DNA of 51,315 bases. Origin: Bacteroides timonensis. GTDB taxonomy: Bacteria; Bacteroidota; Bacteroidia; Bacteroidales; Bacteroidaceae. The stretch covers positions 1 to 51,315 of the forward strand of contig NZ_CBVI010000106.1 in assembly GCF_000513195.1 (NCBI RefSeq), written 5' to 3'. Below the pieces are notes generated by a model, which saw nothing but the letters and a program-made list of their open reading frames with translations, did no database searches and was not told where the DNA came from. Position numbers and translations under genes: made by a program. Below, piece after piece: positions 16,823 to 25,278 of the stretch (positions are counted from its first letter, which is position 1; each line of letters begins with the position of its first letter).

Positions 16823-18418
16823 TTATGCTGTAGCTTCCAGTTTTTTATCCATACGCAACTCATGCTTCACAAAACGACGAATGGAACGATAGGTAGGATG
16901 CAGTACTTTATATGGACGAATATCACTCTCGTAAACCAGGAAGGCCAACAGACAGAACAAAGCCATCAGAGTGAGCCAGCCATACAGTTCTTTCATAGAA
17001 ACCATCAGAGCCTGTTGCTGCACAGCACCGTACACTTCTCCAACGGGTATCCGGCTGATGAAAGGATTTACATGATCCACTACCGAACCCAGTAATATCA
17101 AGTTCTTTTTCATTGCCCCATTGAGAGCATGCCCCAGTATAGCCGTTCCCAAAGCCCCACCAAATCCGGCACTGACAAACGACTGTACGGACACCGCCTG
17201 AAAGAAATGCTGAAAAGGGACACGAGATAGCACTGTAAGGAAACAAATAGCTATCATCACATACCCGAAACTGCGCAGGAATAGCGGCACAAACAATGTC
17301 TCCTTGGGCAAAGCATAGTCAATGCCGAAATAAAAATACATCAGATAGCCCGTAATGGAAGAGAATGCAATCACAGTCATTGTCTTATATCGCCACTTAC
17401 GACGGGAAAAAGTGAAAAAGGTAAAGCCTGCTCCCACTACAATTCCCAGCAATACCACCCAGTTGAGCGAAATTACATTCAGGGCATCATACCCTAATAT
17501 ACTCTCCATATAGATGTGCTCAAAGAGATGCGAAGGCGCCAGCAGAATATCTATTACTATATATAGTATAAAGGGAAACCATACGGCACGATACGTCCAG
17601 GTCTTCAAAGCAATGAACGGGTGACGAATAAAAGATGCACGCCACAAATTCAATGCAAGAATAAGTATACCGATGACGGTTGCCGCCCGGATCTGGAAAG
17701 ACTGATACCAATCGTAATGTTCCCCATATACACAGACAAAGAGGATGCACAACAACACAAGTCCCCACATTAAAGCCCCCAACCAATCGATACCGAACAA
17801 GGGCAACTTCGGCAGAGAGCGATAACTACGGAACAGGCACAATGTAGCCAGCATCACCAATAATAATAAACCAATAATCAGCCAATGCATATACTCCCAC
17901 TTTGCCCAAAATGCTGTATAGACTGTTATCAGTCCCGACAGCTGAATACAACTCTGCACCAACAGATAGATAAAACAGAAAAATACCGACAAATCCCGTT
18001 TAGGGGTAAGCCATAGCTGAATGGTGGAATTACATTCGAACGTAGCCCACATGCGGAAGATTCCTGCAAAGAAACAGGTGATCACCAGCACAGGAATGCT
18101 ATGCGTATGCATACATATCAGATTAGAAACAATCAGAGCAATGCTACACGTCATCAATGAAGTTTTCGAAGCAAAGCGGAACTTCAGTCGAAACATGATG
18201 GCAAATGTCAGCCCCATGCCTATCATAGAAGCGTAGCCTGCCATCATAATATCTTCCTGCATCAATGCCGTAGAACCGACCATCTCACTGACTGCCGCCA
18301 AATAGAGGCCACCGGAAAATTGGAAAACGATGACAAAGGCAATGATGATCCAGGGACGCAATTTAGGAGGAACAAAATCACGGATGGCCGGAATGGAAAA
18401 AGGTCCTGTTTCGTGCAT
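16823..18418 (-). CDS. EmrB/DHA2-like MFS efflux transporter
   Basis: A 531-residue membrane protein with about 14 predicted helices, the layout of DHA2 (EmrB-type) drug pumps. It is the third gene of tolC-hlyD-MFS: the adaptor gene ends 4 bases upstream of its ATG. Together they would form a tripartite system exporting hydrophobic compounds from the inner membrane across the outer membrane. The loop 2-3 motif is degenerate, as in other Bacteroidota members. The C-terminal tail is basic and cytoplasmic. Confidence 0.88.
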   Translation of the reverse strand: MHETGPFSIPAIRDFVPPKLRPWIIIAFVIVFQFSGGLYLAAVSEMVGSTALMQEDIMMAGYASMIGMGLTFAIMFRLKFRFASKTSLMTCSIALIVSNLICMHTHSIPVLVITCFFAGIFRMWATFECNSTIQLWLTPKRDLSVFFCFIYLLVQSCIQLSGLITVYTAFWAKWEYMHWLIIGLLLLVMLATLCLFRSYRSLPKLPLFGIDWLGALMWGLVLLCILFVCVYGEHYDWYQSFQIRAATVIGILILALNLWRASFIRHPFIALKTWTYRAVWFPFILYIVIDILLAPSHLFEHIYMESILGYDALNVISLNWVVLLGIVVGAGFTFFTFSRRKWRYKTMTVIAFSSITGYLMYFYFGIDYALPKETLFVPLFLRSFGYVMIAICFLTVLSRVPFQHFFQAVSVQSFVSAGFGGALGTAILGHALNGAMKKNLILLGSVVDHVNPFISRIPVGEVYGAVQQQALMVSMKELYGWLTLMALFCLLAFLVYESDIRPYKVLHPTYRSIRRFVKHELRMDKKLEATA

Positions 18419-18422
18419 AATA

Positions 18423-19457
18423 TCAATAATTTACTACGCACTCCACATTCATACCGGCACGCAGGCGTTCCATATCTTCCGGACGATTGCCGGCAGAGAA
18501 TTCTATACGGACAGGAATACGTTGTTCTACTTTCACGAAGTTTCCGGCAGAGTTATCCTGCGGCAGAAGAGAAAAGCTGGCACCCGTAGCGCGGGAAATA
18601 GATTTCACAGCACCTTTAAACGTTATTCCGGGCACAGCATCCACTTCTATTTCTACCGGCTGGCCTTCCCGGATATGGGTAGTCTGCGTCTCTTTATAAT
18701 TAGCTACTATCCATCTCTCATTTTCATCGACAATGTCAACCAAAGTCTGCCCGGGCTGTATCAGTTGTCCTTCCTGAATTTCTTTCCGACCGGTAGTTCC
18801 GTCACAAGGAGCGAGGATAACGGTATAAGAAAGGTTCAGACGCGCCAGCTCCAGGGCAGCTTGCGCCAGTTTGATACCTGCATCCGTCTGTTCCAGACGA
18901 TGGGTCTGCTCCTGCTTTACCAAAGTTGTAGATTGACGTTGGCGAAGCAGAAGTTCATAGCGCGCTTTGGATGCCTCGTAATTTGTCTGCACGGCATCGT
19001 ACTGCTGTTTAGTGACGGCATCCTGTGCCAAAAGGTTTTTATACCGGTGGTATTCACGTTCGGCATTATCCAAACGGACTTTTGCCTCCTGCAAACCGGC
19101 ATCAGATACTGCTATATTATTCTGAGTAGTATGTACTGTGGTGGCCACCGCATTCTTTCCCGAAATGGCGTTCTGAAAATCAGCCTCAGCCTGTGCCAGG
19201 CGGAAACGAAACTCGGAATCTTCAATCAAGACCAGAGTATCGCCTTTATGTACTTCCCGGTATTCATCGAAATAGATTTTCTTGATGAAACCTTGTACAC
19301 GGCTGTTGACGGGGACAATCAGTTGTTTCACCTGTGCGTTGTCTGTATAGGCTACATTGCCGAGGTGAACGAAATGGGAACATACCCACACCAGTCCGGT
19401 GATAAGTAAGAGGCTAACCACTACGTTATAAATCAGTTTTTTCTTTTTACGTTCCAT
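18423..19457 (-). CDS. EmrA/HlyD-type membrane fusion (adaptor) protein
   Basis: A 344-residue periplasmic adaptor anchored by one N-terminal helix (about 8-28). Next come a biotinyl-lipoyl-like half motif (VNSRVQGFIKKIYFDEYREV), a long alpha-helical hairpin (about 85-205, rich in Ala, Glu and Gln), the second lipoyl half (ILAPCDGTTGRKEIQEGQ) and a beta-barrel domain. It links the MFS pump to the TolC-like channel. It lies 160 bp downstream of the tolC-like gene, with a hairpin repeat element between them, and 4 bp upstream of the pump gene. Confidence 0.92.
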   Translation of the reverse strand: MERKKKKLIYNVVVSLLLITGLVWVCSHFVHLGNVAYTDNAQVKQLIVPVNSRVQGFIKKIYFDEYREVHKGDTLVLIEDSEFRFRLAQAEADFQNAISGKNAVATTVHTTQNNIAVSDAGLQEAKVRLDNAEREYHRYKNLLAQDAVTKQQYDAVQTNYEASKARYELLLRQRQSTTLVKQEQTHRLEQTDAGIKLAQAALELARLNLSYTVILAPCDGTTGRKEIQEGQLIQPGQTLVDIVDENERWIVANYKETQTTHIREGQPVEIEVDAVPGITFKGAVKSISRATGASFSLLPQDNSAGNFVKVEQRIPVRIEFSAGNRPEDMERLRAGMNVECVVNY

Positions 19458-19500
19458 GTCTTATTTAATTCATTAGTTTACATTCATATATCAAAAACCA

Positions 19501-19602
19501 TTTTTCATCCGCAGATAACGCGGATTGCACAGTCCCTACGGCTGCGCTATGCCTTTCAGAAAAATAAAATCCGCATAATCTGTGTCATCTGCGGATGAAA
19601 AA
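19501..19602. repeat. Hairpin element B (core GGCTGCGCTATGC)
   Basis: The arms TTTTTCATCCGCAGAT (19501-19516) and its exact reverse complement (19587-19602) enclose a core with GGCTGCGCTATGC at 19540-19552. A second inner pairing is ACGCGGATT with AATCCGC. It lies between two genes of one operon, so it would be transcribed as a large RNA hairpin. It shares its core, but not its arms, with elements at 20947, 24783 and 29157. Confidence 0.75.
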
Positions 19603-19617
19603 TTACTTGACGACGAT

Positions 19618-20928
19618 TTATAAGCACCCCGCCGTCTTCTTCAACTTATAGAGATTGAAAAGTATATTGATCTGTGCATTCACCAACTGCAGCTCCGCAT
19701 TCAGTTTAGAATTGCTGGCATCCAGCATATCAGTAATCAGCGCCAGATCATTCAAATAGCGGTTATTCACCACGCTGTAGTTTTGTGCTGCCAATTCCAG
19801 GCTTTTCTCTTGTGTATCGCAAATGGTAAAAGCCTCATGAAAACGGATATATGCCGCTTTTACTTCCGTCCGCACATTCTCCTGCAACAATAAGTCGTTT
19901 TCTTGCGCACGCTGGGTGGACAGTTGTGCCAGACGAATTTTCTTACCCGACTTGAAAGTAGAAGCAATATCGAATTTCACTCCTACACCGATATACCAAT
20001 AGTTCAGATTTTTGTTAATGGGAGGCACTTCAATCGTAATAGGACCATCTAGTTTATCACCTGCAAAAAGAGCTATAGACGGCAAACGTTCAGCCTTTGC
20101 AATCCGTTCATTATACTCCGACTGCTTGATATTCAGTTTCATCTGTTGCAGTACGGGAGAACTCAATACCGCCGTTTCCTGCCAATGAGCTTCTTCCGAG
20201 GGCTTGGGAAGTCGTCCCAGCAAGGTAGTATCCACATTTATCACCGTTTCCTGGGGCAAACCCAATACCGTAACCAATTGATTGTTCAGGATAAGGATAC
20301 CATTTTCAATCTGTGTCAATGCCAGTTCCAAAGATTTCAGTTGCAACTCATAACGAGTGATATCATTCTTTAAAGCCAGTCCTTGCGATTGTTTGGCATT
20401 GATATCTTCTACCAATTTCCGGGTTTGCTCTATATTCTTCCGGTACACTTCCGCCTGATTCTGCAATTTATACATCTCCAAGTAATTGCCTACTAACAAA
20501 AAGCGGATATCCTGCCTGTTCTTTTCCTTATCCAACTCTGCCAGTTGCTGTTGTAATTTGGCAATGGCAATCCGGCTGGTGATAGCTCCACCCGCATAAA
20601 TTACCTGCGATGCTTCTATTGCAAAGTTATTGCCGAAGTGCGGCATAGCGGCATTCTCTCCATTTGTAAAATCACGGTCTGCCAACCAGGCATCCCCCAA
20701 ATAACTTACCGAAACGGATACGTCAATTGAAGGAAGTAGAGCATTCCTGGCCACCTTTACTGCCTGTCCGGCTTCCTCTTCCGCCAGACGGAACGTACGA
20801 ATACTGCGACTATTAGCATCTGCCAACTCGAACATTTCTTCAATTGTCATCTTCTGAAAAGTTTGTGCAGATGCCAACGAAATGCTCAATGCACCGATAA
20901 AGACAAATAATACTTTCAATTTCCTCAT
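19618..20928 (-). CDS. TolC-family outer-membrane efflux channel
   Basis: A 436-residue outer-membrane factor. A signal peptide (residues 1-21, ending SLASA) precedes two repeats of the outer-membrane efflux domain with long coiled helices. It is not a lipoprotein: no lipobox Cys. It would trimerise into the export channel of the EmrAB-like system encoded downstream. It is the first gene of the operon, divergent from an AraC regulator, with a large hairpin element in the shared upstream region. Confidence 0.92.
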   Translation of the reverse strand: MRKLKVLFVFIGALSISLASAQTFQKMTIEEMFELADANSRSIRTFRLAEEEAGQAVKVARNALLPSIDVSVSVSYLGDAWLADRDFTNGENAAMPHFGNNFAIEASQVIYAGGAITSRIAIAKLQQQLAELDKEKNRQDIRFLLVGNYLEMYKLQNQAEVYRKNIEQTRKLVEDINAKQSQGLALKNDITRYELQLKSLELALTQIENGILILNNQLVTVLGLPQETVINVDTTLLGRLPKPSEEAHWQETAVLSSPVLQQMKLNIKQSEYNERIAKAERLPSIALFAGDKLDGPITIEVPPINKNLNYWYIGVGVKFDIASTFKSGKKIRLAQLSTQRAQENDLLLQENVRTEVKAAYIRFHEAFTICDTQEKSLELAAQNYSVVNNRYLNDLALITDMLDASNSKLNAELQLVNAQINILFNLYKLKKTAGCL

Positions 20929-20946
20929 AATACCTATTAAATTAAT

Positions 20947-21084
20947 TAAGTAACGAGCTACGAGCTACCAGTAACGAGTTGCTGCGCTGTACTCGTGGGC
21001 GAATAATAATTCGCCCGGCTATCATGCCGAAAGGTACTTGTCACTTGTAGCTTGTAGCTCGTTACTTATCGCGCTTTGCGCGAT
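20947..21084. repeat. Hairpin element C (core TTGCTGCGCTGTAC)
   Basis: The 22-bp arms (20947-20968 and 21047-21068) match with one mismatch; they contain TAACGAGCTAC. The core TTGCTGCGCTGTAC is at 20979-20992. Inside is a second hairpin GGGCGAAT/ATTCGCCC (20997-21016), and directly outside is ATCGCGC-TTT-GCGCGAT (21068-21084). It lies in the leader of the tolC-like gene, between it and the divergent araC gene, so it could affect efflux expression. Confidence 0.75.
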
Positions 21085-21170
21085 AAATTATCATTTACCT
21101 CAAAACGGCTGCAAAGGTCGGATAAATTCTTTGCCGGAGGGAAATCCCAAATTGGGCAAAATTGGTTTAA

Positions 21171-21202
21171 TTTGGAGATTTCAAAGGTTTACATTATCTT
21201 TG
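21171..21202 (+). promoter_or_regulatory. Promoter of the AraC-type regulator gene
   Basis: TTTG (21171-21174), 20 bp, TATCTTTG (21195-21202): a full Bacteroides consensus match. Transcription would start near 21209, only about 15 bases before ATG 21224. Confidence 0.8.
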
Positions 21203-21223
21203 CACAACATAAAATCACACCTA

Positions 21224-22138
21224 ATGGCCTCTTCTATACGCATCAAAAACATCAGTGAACTCCCCATCATTAGTGGCAGCAGGAATGACACACGAAAGAA
21301 AATCAGTTGCATCACTATCGGGCATCGGGAAGCGGAAGAACAGTTTTCGTCAGATATCCACCTGGACGCTTTTATCATCTTATTGGTTTTATCCGGAAAA
21401 GGACATACCGTAATCAATTACAAGGCGTATGATATTCAAGCGGATACGCTTTTACTTCTATCTTCTGCTCATCTGTTTCATTTTTATGAATGTAGTGATG
21501 ACTTTCAATGCCAATGTCTCTTTGTCAGCAAGGCTTTTACGGATGAAATGGACTCCACCGACATGATCTACCGACGGACCAAATACGGTGTGCGGCTATA
21601 TAACCAACCGGTAGTTCCTTTAGCGCATCCTTACGCCGTTTTATTAGCCGAACGATTAGCCAGCATCAATAAGAATATTGACCGTACAGAGCATTTCTAT
21701 CACAAAGAAGTCATTCTGAACCGTTTGTTCGCCTTTTATCTTGATTTAAGTGACATCCTTGAACGAACCAACCTCCCCCATACGGACGGCTGCCTGACTC
21801 GATACGAAAGTATTATCAAATCATTCATCGAACTACTGGCAACGCATTATCGTGAAGAACATAAGGTAGATTTCTATGCTGCCCGCCTGAACCTATCTGC
21901 CCATCATCTGACGCAGATCGTGAAACTCGTGACAGGACAAAGCGTGAGCGACTTCATCTTCGAAATGCTATTCAGCGAAGCCCGTAACTTACTGACACAT
22001 TCCAAACTCTCCATACAGGAGATTGCCACCACCCTCAACTTCTCCGACCAGTCTTCATTCGGAAAGTTCTTCAAACGGAAGGCCGGTGTATCACCGGTTG
22101 ATTTCAGAAAAGATATAGTGTTCGTTGAAGAAAGATGA
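21224..22138 (+). CDS. AraC-family transcriptional regulator of the efflux operon
   Basis: A 304-residue regulator: an N-terminal sensor half (cupin-like, about 1-170) and a C-terminal AraC double helix-turn-helix (about 200-300). The first helix pair includes FYAARLNLSAHHLTQIV and the second IQEIATTLNFSDQSSFGKFF. ATG 21224 was chosen because the promoter ends just upstream; the frame stays open for another 62 codons 5' of it. It is divergent from tolC-hlyD-MFS, so it probably controls that operon in response to a small ligand (inference). Its stop codon is followed in the same frame by a truncated ATPase gene. Confidence 0.9.
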   Translation: MASSIRIKNISELPIISGSRNDTRKKISCITIGHREAEEQFSSDIHLDAFIILLVLSGKGHTVINYKAYDIQADTLLLLSSAHLFHFYECSDDFQCQCLFVSKAFTDEMDSTDMIYRRTKYGVRLYNQPVVPLAHPYAVLLAERLASINKNIDRTEHFYHKEVILNRLFAFYLDLSDILERTNLPHTDGCLTRYESIIKSFIELLATHYREEHKVDFYAARLNLSAHHLTQIVKLVTGQSVSDFIFEMLFSEARNLLTHSKLSIQEIATTLNFSDQSSFGKFFKRKAGVSPVDFRKDIVFVEER

Positions 22139-22981
22139 ATTAGTCATAAAAAAGGTCTCAAAGTCATTGCAAGCGGTTCTTCCTCTTTCGACCTACTAAA
22201 CAAAGCTGGTGAACCTTTGATAGGCAGATCTACCCAATTCCATCTGACTCCATTCTCACAAAAGGAGATTTCACAAATAGAAAATGCTTTGGAAACAAGA
22301 CAACACTTAGAATCGAGACTTATCTATGGCTCTTATCCTGAAGTAGTGATGCTAGAAAGCTTCGAGCGGAAAACTGATTATCTACGAGATATTGTAGGAG
22401 CTTATCTATTGAAAGACATTTTAGCAATCGACGGTTTGAAAAATTCCGGTAAGATGAAGGAACTACTGCGTCTTATTGCATTTAAAATGGGCAGTGAAGT
22501 ATCTTATGACGAATTAGGTAAGCAATTGGGGATGAGCAAAAATACAGTTAAAAAATATCTTGACTTATTATCCAAAGTATTCGTGGTGTATCGTTTGGGA
22601 ACCTATTCACACAATCTCCGTAAAGAGGTAGTGAAAGCCGGAAAATGGTACTTTTACGATAACGGCATTCGCAATGCAATCATCGGAAATTTCACTCCTC
22701 TATCTGTACGCCAAGATGTGGGCGCACTATGGGAAAACTATTTAATCAGCGAACGAATGAAGCAATCTTATAATCGTAACCGAGCCAAAGAATTTTATTT
22801 CTGGCGAACATACGACAATCAAGAAATCGATCTAATAGAGGAATCACCCGAAGGTTTATCCGCTTTTGAATTCAAATGGGGAGACAAAAAACCGAATGTC
22901 CCTACCAGCTTCGCAACAGCTTATCCGGAAGCGTCTTTCAAAGTAATAAACAAAGAGAACTATCAGGAATTTGTGTTATAA
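22139..22981 (+). pseudogene. 5'-truncated DUF4143 AAA ATPase
   Basis: The open frame begins directly after the AraC stop codon, in the same frame, and reads GLKVIASGSSSFDLLNKAGE (sensor 1 and following region of AAA_14 ATPases) and then the full DUF4143 C-terminal domain (WENYLISERM, FYFWRTYDNQEIDLIEE). The first 120 or so residues with Walker A and B are missing. The nearest start codon is TTG 22217. Intact relatives are about 380-400 residues. The break point coincides with the end of the efflux/araC module, so the module probably arrived by insertion or deletion into this gene. A residual product without ATPase activity is possible. Confidence 0.85.
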
Positions 22982-23032
22982 CCACCGTTCAATCAGATTG
23001 GTAATCCTAATACTCGGAGGCTGAGTCACATA

Positions 23033-23190
23033 GTGTAAGGAAACCGGAAATTTACTATTTTCCCATTTACAGGAAGTTAAGAGTTTGTCGGCAGGAAGTT
23101 AACTTCTTGTCGACAAACTCCCAACTTCTTGTCGACAAGAAATCAACATCTTGTAAGCTTTTGATAATCAGAAAGAAAGTTTCCTTACAC
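23033..23190. repeat. Nested palindromic element with 12-bp terminal repeats
   Basis: GTGTAAGGAAAC (23033-23044) and GTTTCCTTACAC (23179-23190) are perfect inverted ends. At the centre, 23081-23100 and 23101-23120 are reverse complements with two mismatches and no spacer, a cruciform-capable 40-bp palindrome. The word AACTTCTTGTCGACAA recurs at 23101-23116 and 23123-23138, with an inverted near-copy at 23085-23100. It has no coding capacity. The flanks (22982-23032, 23191-23283) show nothing recognisable. Confidence 0.75.
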
Positions 23191-23283
23191 AAAAAGGATA
23201 TTCGTAGACATATATTACTTGCGCTCTACACACCTCTTAAATAACCCGTTGGCGGAATTCGTTTCAGAGCGGCTCCATGCCAT

Positions 23284-23415
23284 CTCCGTATGATCTCCGT
23301 ATCATCTCCATACTATCTCCGTATCACCTCCGTAACTACTCCGTAGATTACTCGGTCAGTGATACTTCTACTATATACGGAGTAAGTACGGAGCAGGCAC
23401 GGAGCAGATACGGAA
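23284..23415. repeat. 11-bp-period CTCCGTA array, direct then inverted
   Basis: CTCCGTA (one copy CTCCATA) begins at 23284, 23295, 23306, 23317, 23328 and 23339: six copies at exactly 11 bp. After a spacer the reverse complement TACGGAG (with single-base variants) begins at 23376, 23387, 23398 and 23409: four copies, again 11 bp apart. The array ends about 65 bp upstream of the aroA promoter. The spacing puts every copy on nearly the same face of the helix, or allows one long RNA stem. Confidence 0.85.
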
Positions 23416-23456
23416 CAAACTTGTGCACAGTTCGGATAGAAGTCATGTAACTCAAG

Positions 23457-23487
23457 TTTCTTTATTCAGATATTTATCGTACTTTTG
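23457..23487 (+). promoter_or_regulatory. Promoter of aroA
   Basis: TTTC (23457-23460, one mismatch), 19 bp, TACTTTTG (23480-23487). It lies 43 bases upstream of the aroA start codon. Confidence 0.65.
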
Positions 23488-23529
23488 TAGCCTGTAAACC
23501 AGCTATTACATTTAAGAAGGAATACAACT

Positions 23530-24783
23530 ATGCGCTATAAACTTTCGGCACCAGCCACTTTGCATACCACTATCCAGCTCCCGGCTTCCAAAAGTATCAG
23601 TAACCGGGCTTTGATATTACACGCCTTAGCCCAAGGGCATATCGCACCAAGCAATTTGAGCGATTGCGATGACACCCGTGTCATGATAAAAGCACTGGAC
23701 GGGAATCCCGGACATATCGACATTCTTGCCGCCGGAACCGCCATGCGTTTTCTCACGGCTTACCTCAGTGTAACACCGGGTACACGCATCATTACCGGTA
23801 CCGAACGGATGCAACAACGCCCCATACGTATTCTGGTGGATGCCTTACGTGAACTGGGTGCACAGATAGAGTATGCCGGAAAAGAAGGTTTCCCTCCTTT
23901 GCGCATCACAGGTGCAGAATTAACAGGCGAGGAAATCAGCCTTGCCGGAAATGTCAGCTCACAATATATATCTGCTTTACTAATGATCGGTCCCATCCTG
24001 AAAAATGGATTGAGACTGAATCTTACAGGAGAAATCATTTCCCGCCCTTACATTAATCTAACGCTACAACTGATGAAAGAATTCGGTGCAGACGCTGCCT
24101 GGAGTTCTGAAAGTAGTATCACCGTCCATCCGGGAAAGTACAGAGACATTCCTTTCACAGTAGAAAGTGACTGGAGCGGTGCTTCTTACTGGTATCAGAT
24201 GGTTGCCTTAATTCAGGATAATGAAAAAAAGGAATCTACAAAAACGGAAATAAAATTACCCGGACTTCTCCCACGCAGCTATCAGGGCGACAGCCGGGGA
24301 GCTGAAATATTTGTCAGACTCGGTGTACACACCACATATACCGACCAAGGAGTGGTACTGACTAAGATGGGAACTCCCGTTGCCTGTTTAAAGGAAGATT
24401 TAGTGGATATACCCGACTTGGCACAAACTTTCGTTGTGACTTGTTGTTTAATGAACATACCTTTCCGATTTACCGGATTGCAGAGCTTGAAGATAAAGGA
24501 AACCGACCGCATTCAGGCGCTTATCACGGAATTGCATAAACTGGGATACGTGGTAAAATCGGAACAGGATAGTATATTAATCTGGAACGGTGAGCGCTGC
24601 GAACCGGAATCCCATCCCGTTATTGCGACTTATGAAGATCACCGGATGGCAATGGCATTTGCACCCGCCATCCTGCGGATGCCATCCATACGGATTGCTG
24701 ATCCGCAGGTAGTTTCCAAGTCTTATCCAGGATATTGGGAGGATTTGAAACAGGTAGGGTTCGGAATTGAGATAATTAAATGA
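23530..24783 (+). CDS. aroA: 3-phosphoshikimate 1-carboxyvinyltransferase (EPSP synthase)
   Basis: A 417-residue cytoplasmic enzyme of the shikimate pathway, joining shikimate-3-phosphate and phosphoenolpyruvate. Substrate-binding Lys21 and Arg26 are in LPASKSISNRAL; further family signatures are AAGTAMRFLTAYL, the catalytic Asp region DIPDLAQTF, KETDRIQAL and YEDHRMAMAFA. The AAGTAMR segment replaces the usual GNAGTAMR, a variation seen in the Bacteroidota branch. It has its own promoter behind an 11-bp-period repeat array. The TGA stop codon is the left edge of hairpin element D, so element and gene end are fused. Confidence 0.96.
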   Translation: MRYKLSAPATLHTTIQLPASKSISNRALILHALAQGHIAPSNLSDCDDTRVMIKALDGNPGHIDILAAGTAMRFLTAYLSVTPGTRIITGTERMQQRPIRILVDALRELGAQIEYAGKEGFPPLRITGAELTGEEISLAGNVSSQYISALLMIGPILKNGLRLNLTGEIISRPYINLTLQLMKEFGADAAWSSESSITVHPGKYRDIPFTVESDWSGASYWYQMVALIQDNEKKESTKTEIKLPGLLPRSYQGDSRGAEIFVRLGVHTTYTDQGVVLTKMGTPVACLKEDLVDIPDLAQTFVVTCCLMNIPFRFTGLQSLKIKETDRIQALITELHKLGYVVKSEQDSILIWNGERCEPESHPVIATYEDHRMAMAFAPAILRMPSIRIADPQVVSKSYPGYWEDLKQVGFGIEIIK

Positions 24784-24847
24784 AGAATGAAGAATTTGGC
24801 TGCGCTACGCAAGCATACCACTAAGTAATTCTTAATTCTTCATTCTT
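24783..24847. repeat. Hairpin element D (core GGCTGCGCTACGC)
   Basis: The arms AAGAATGAAGAATT (24783-24796) and its exact reverse complement (24834-24847) enclose GGCTGCGCTACGC (24798-24810). The left arm begins at the last base of the aroA stop codon. The core matches elements B, C and E while the arms are unrelated. It may act as a 3' stem for aroA mRNA. Confidence 0.7.
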
Positions 24848-24860
24848 AATTAAAAAAACT

Positions 24861-25277
24861 ATGTGGATATTAATTATAAGTCTTATTGTACTTGTCTGTA
24901 TCGCCCTTTTGGCAGGATACATCCGTAACCAACGCTTACAAAAGAAAATAGAGCGCGGAGAACTGGATGCCATGCCTGAAGTGAAAGAGGCCGACGCAGA
25001 ATGCTGCGGACAGCACGAAATATGCGAACGGGACAGTCTGTTAGCTGCCGTCAGCAAAAAGATAGAGTACTACGATGATGAAGAACTGGACAAGTACATC
25101 GGCATTGCCCCCGAAGATTACACTCCTGAACAGGAAGATGAATTCAGGGACGTATTCTATACGATGCAGGACATCGACGTTGCCGGATGGGTACGCAGTT
25201 TGCAACTGCGTGGAATAGCTCTGCCAAACAATATCAAAGATGAAATATTCCTGATTATAGGAGAGAGGAGATTTTAA
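24861..25277 (+). CDS. Single-pass membrane protein of unknown function
   Basis: A 138-residue protein: one N-terminal helix (about 2-19) followed by a basic stop-transfer (RNQRLQKK) and an acidic cytoplasmic domain. It contains ECCGQHEICERD (three Cys and a His), a possible metal site, which fits its position one base upstream of a metal ABC permease gene. The stop (25275-25277) and the GTG start of the permease are 1 base apart, so the two are coupled. Role unknown; an accessory part of the transporter is an inference. Confidence 0.75.
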   Translation: MWILIISLIVLVCIALLAGYIRNQRLQKKIERGELDAMPEVKEADAECCGQHEICERDSLLAAVSKKIEYYDDEELDKYIGIAPEDYTPEQEDEFRDVFYTMQDIDVAGWVRSLQLRGIALPNNIKDEIFLIIGERRF

Positions 25278-25278
25278 A

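Noticed and set aside
18330..19409. 359-codon plus-strand frame
   Set aside because: It lies antisense to the clear HlyD-type gene (and the start of the MFS gene), has no known domain and no ribosome site; it is a shadow frame.
23284..23415. CRISPR-like or iteron origin
   Set aside because: Units are only 7 bp at 11-bp pitch and switch orientation; there is no replication initiator gene nearby.
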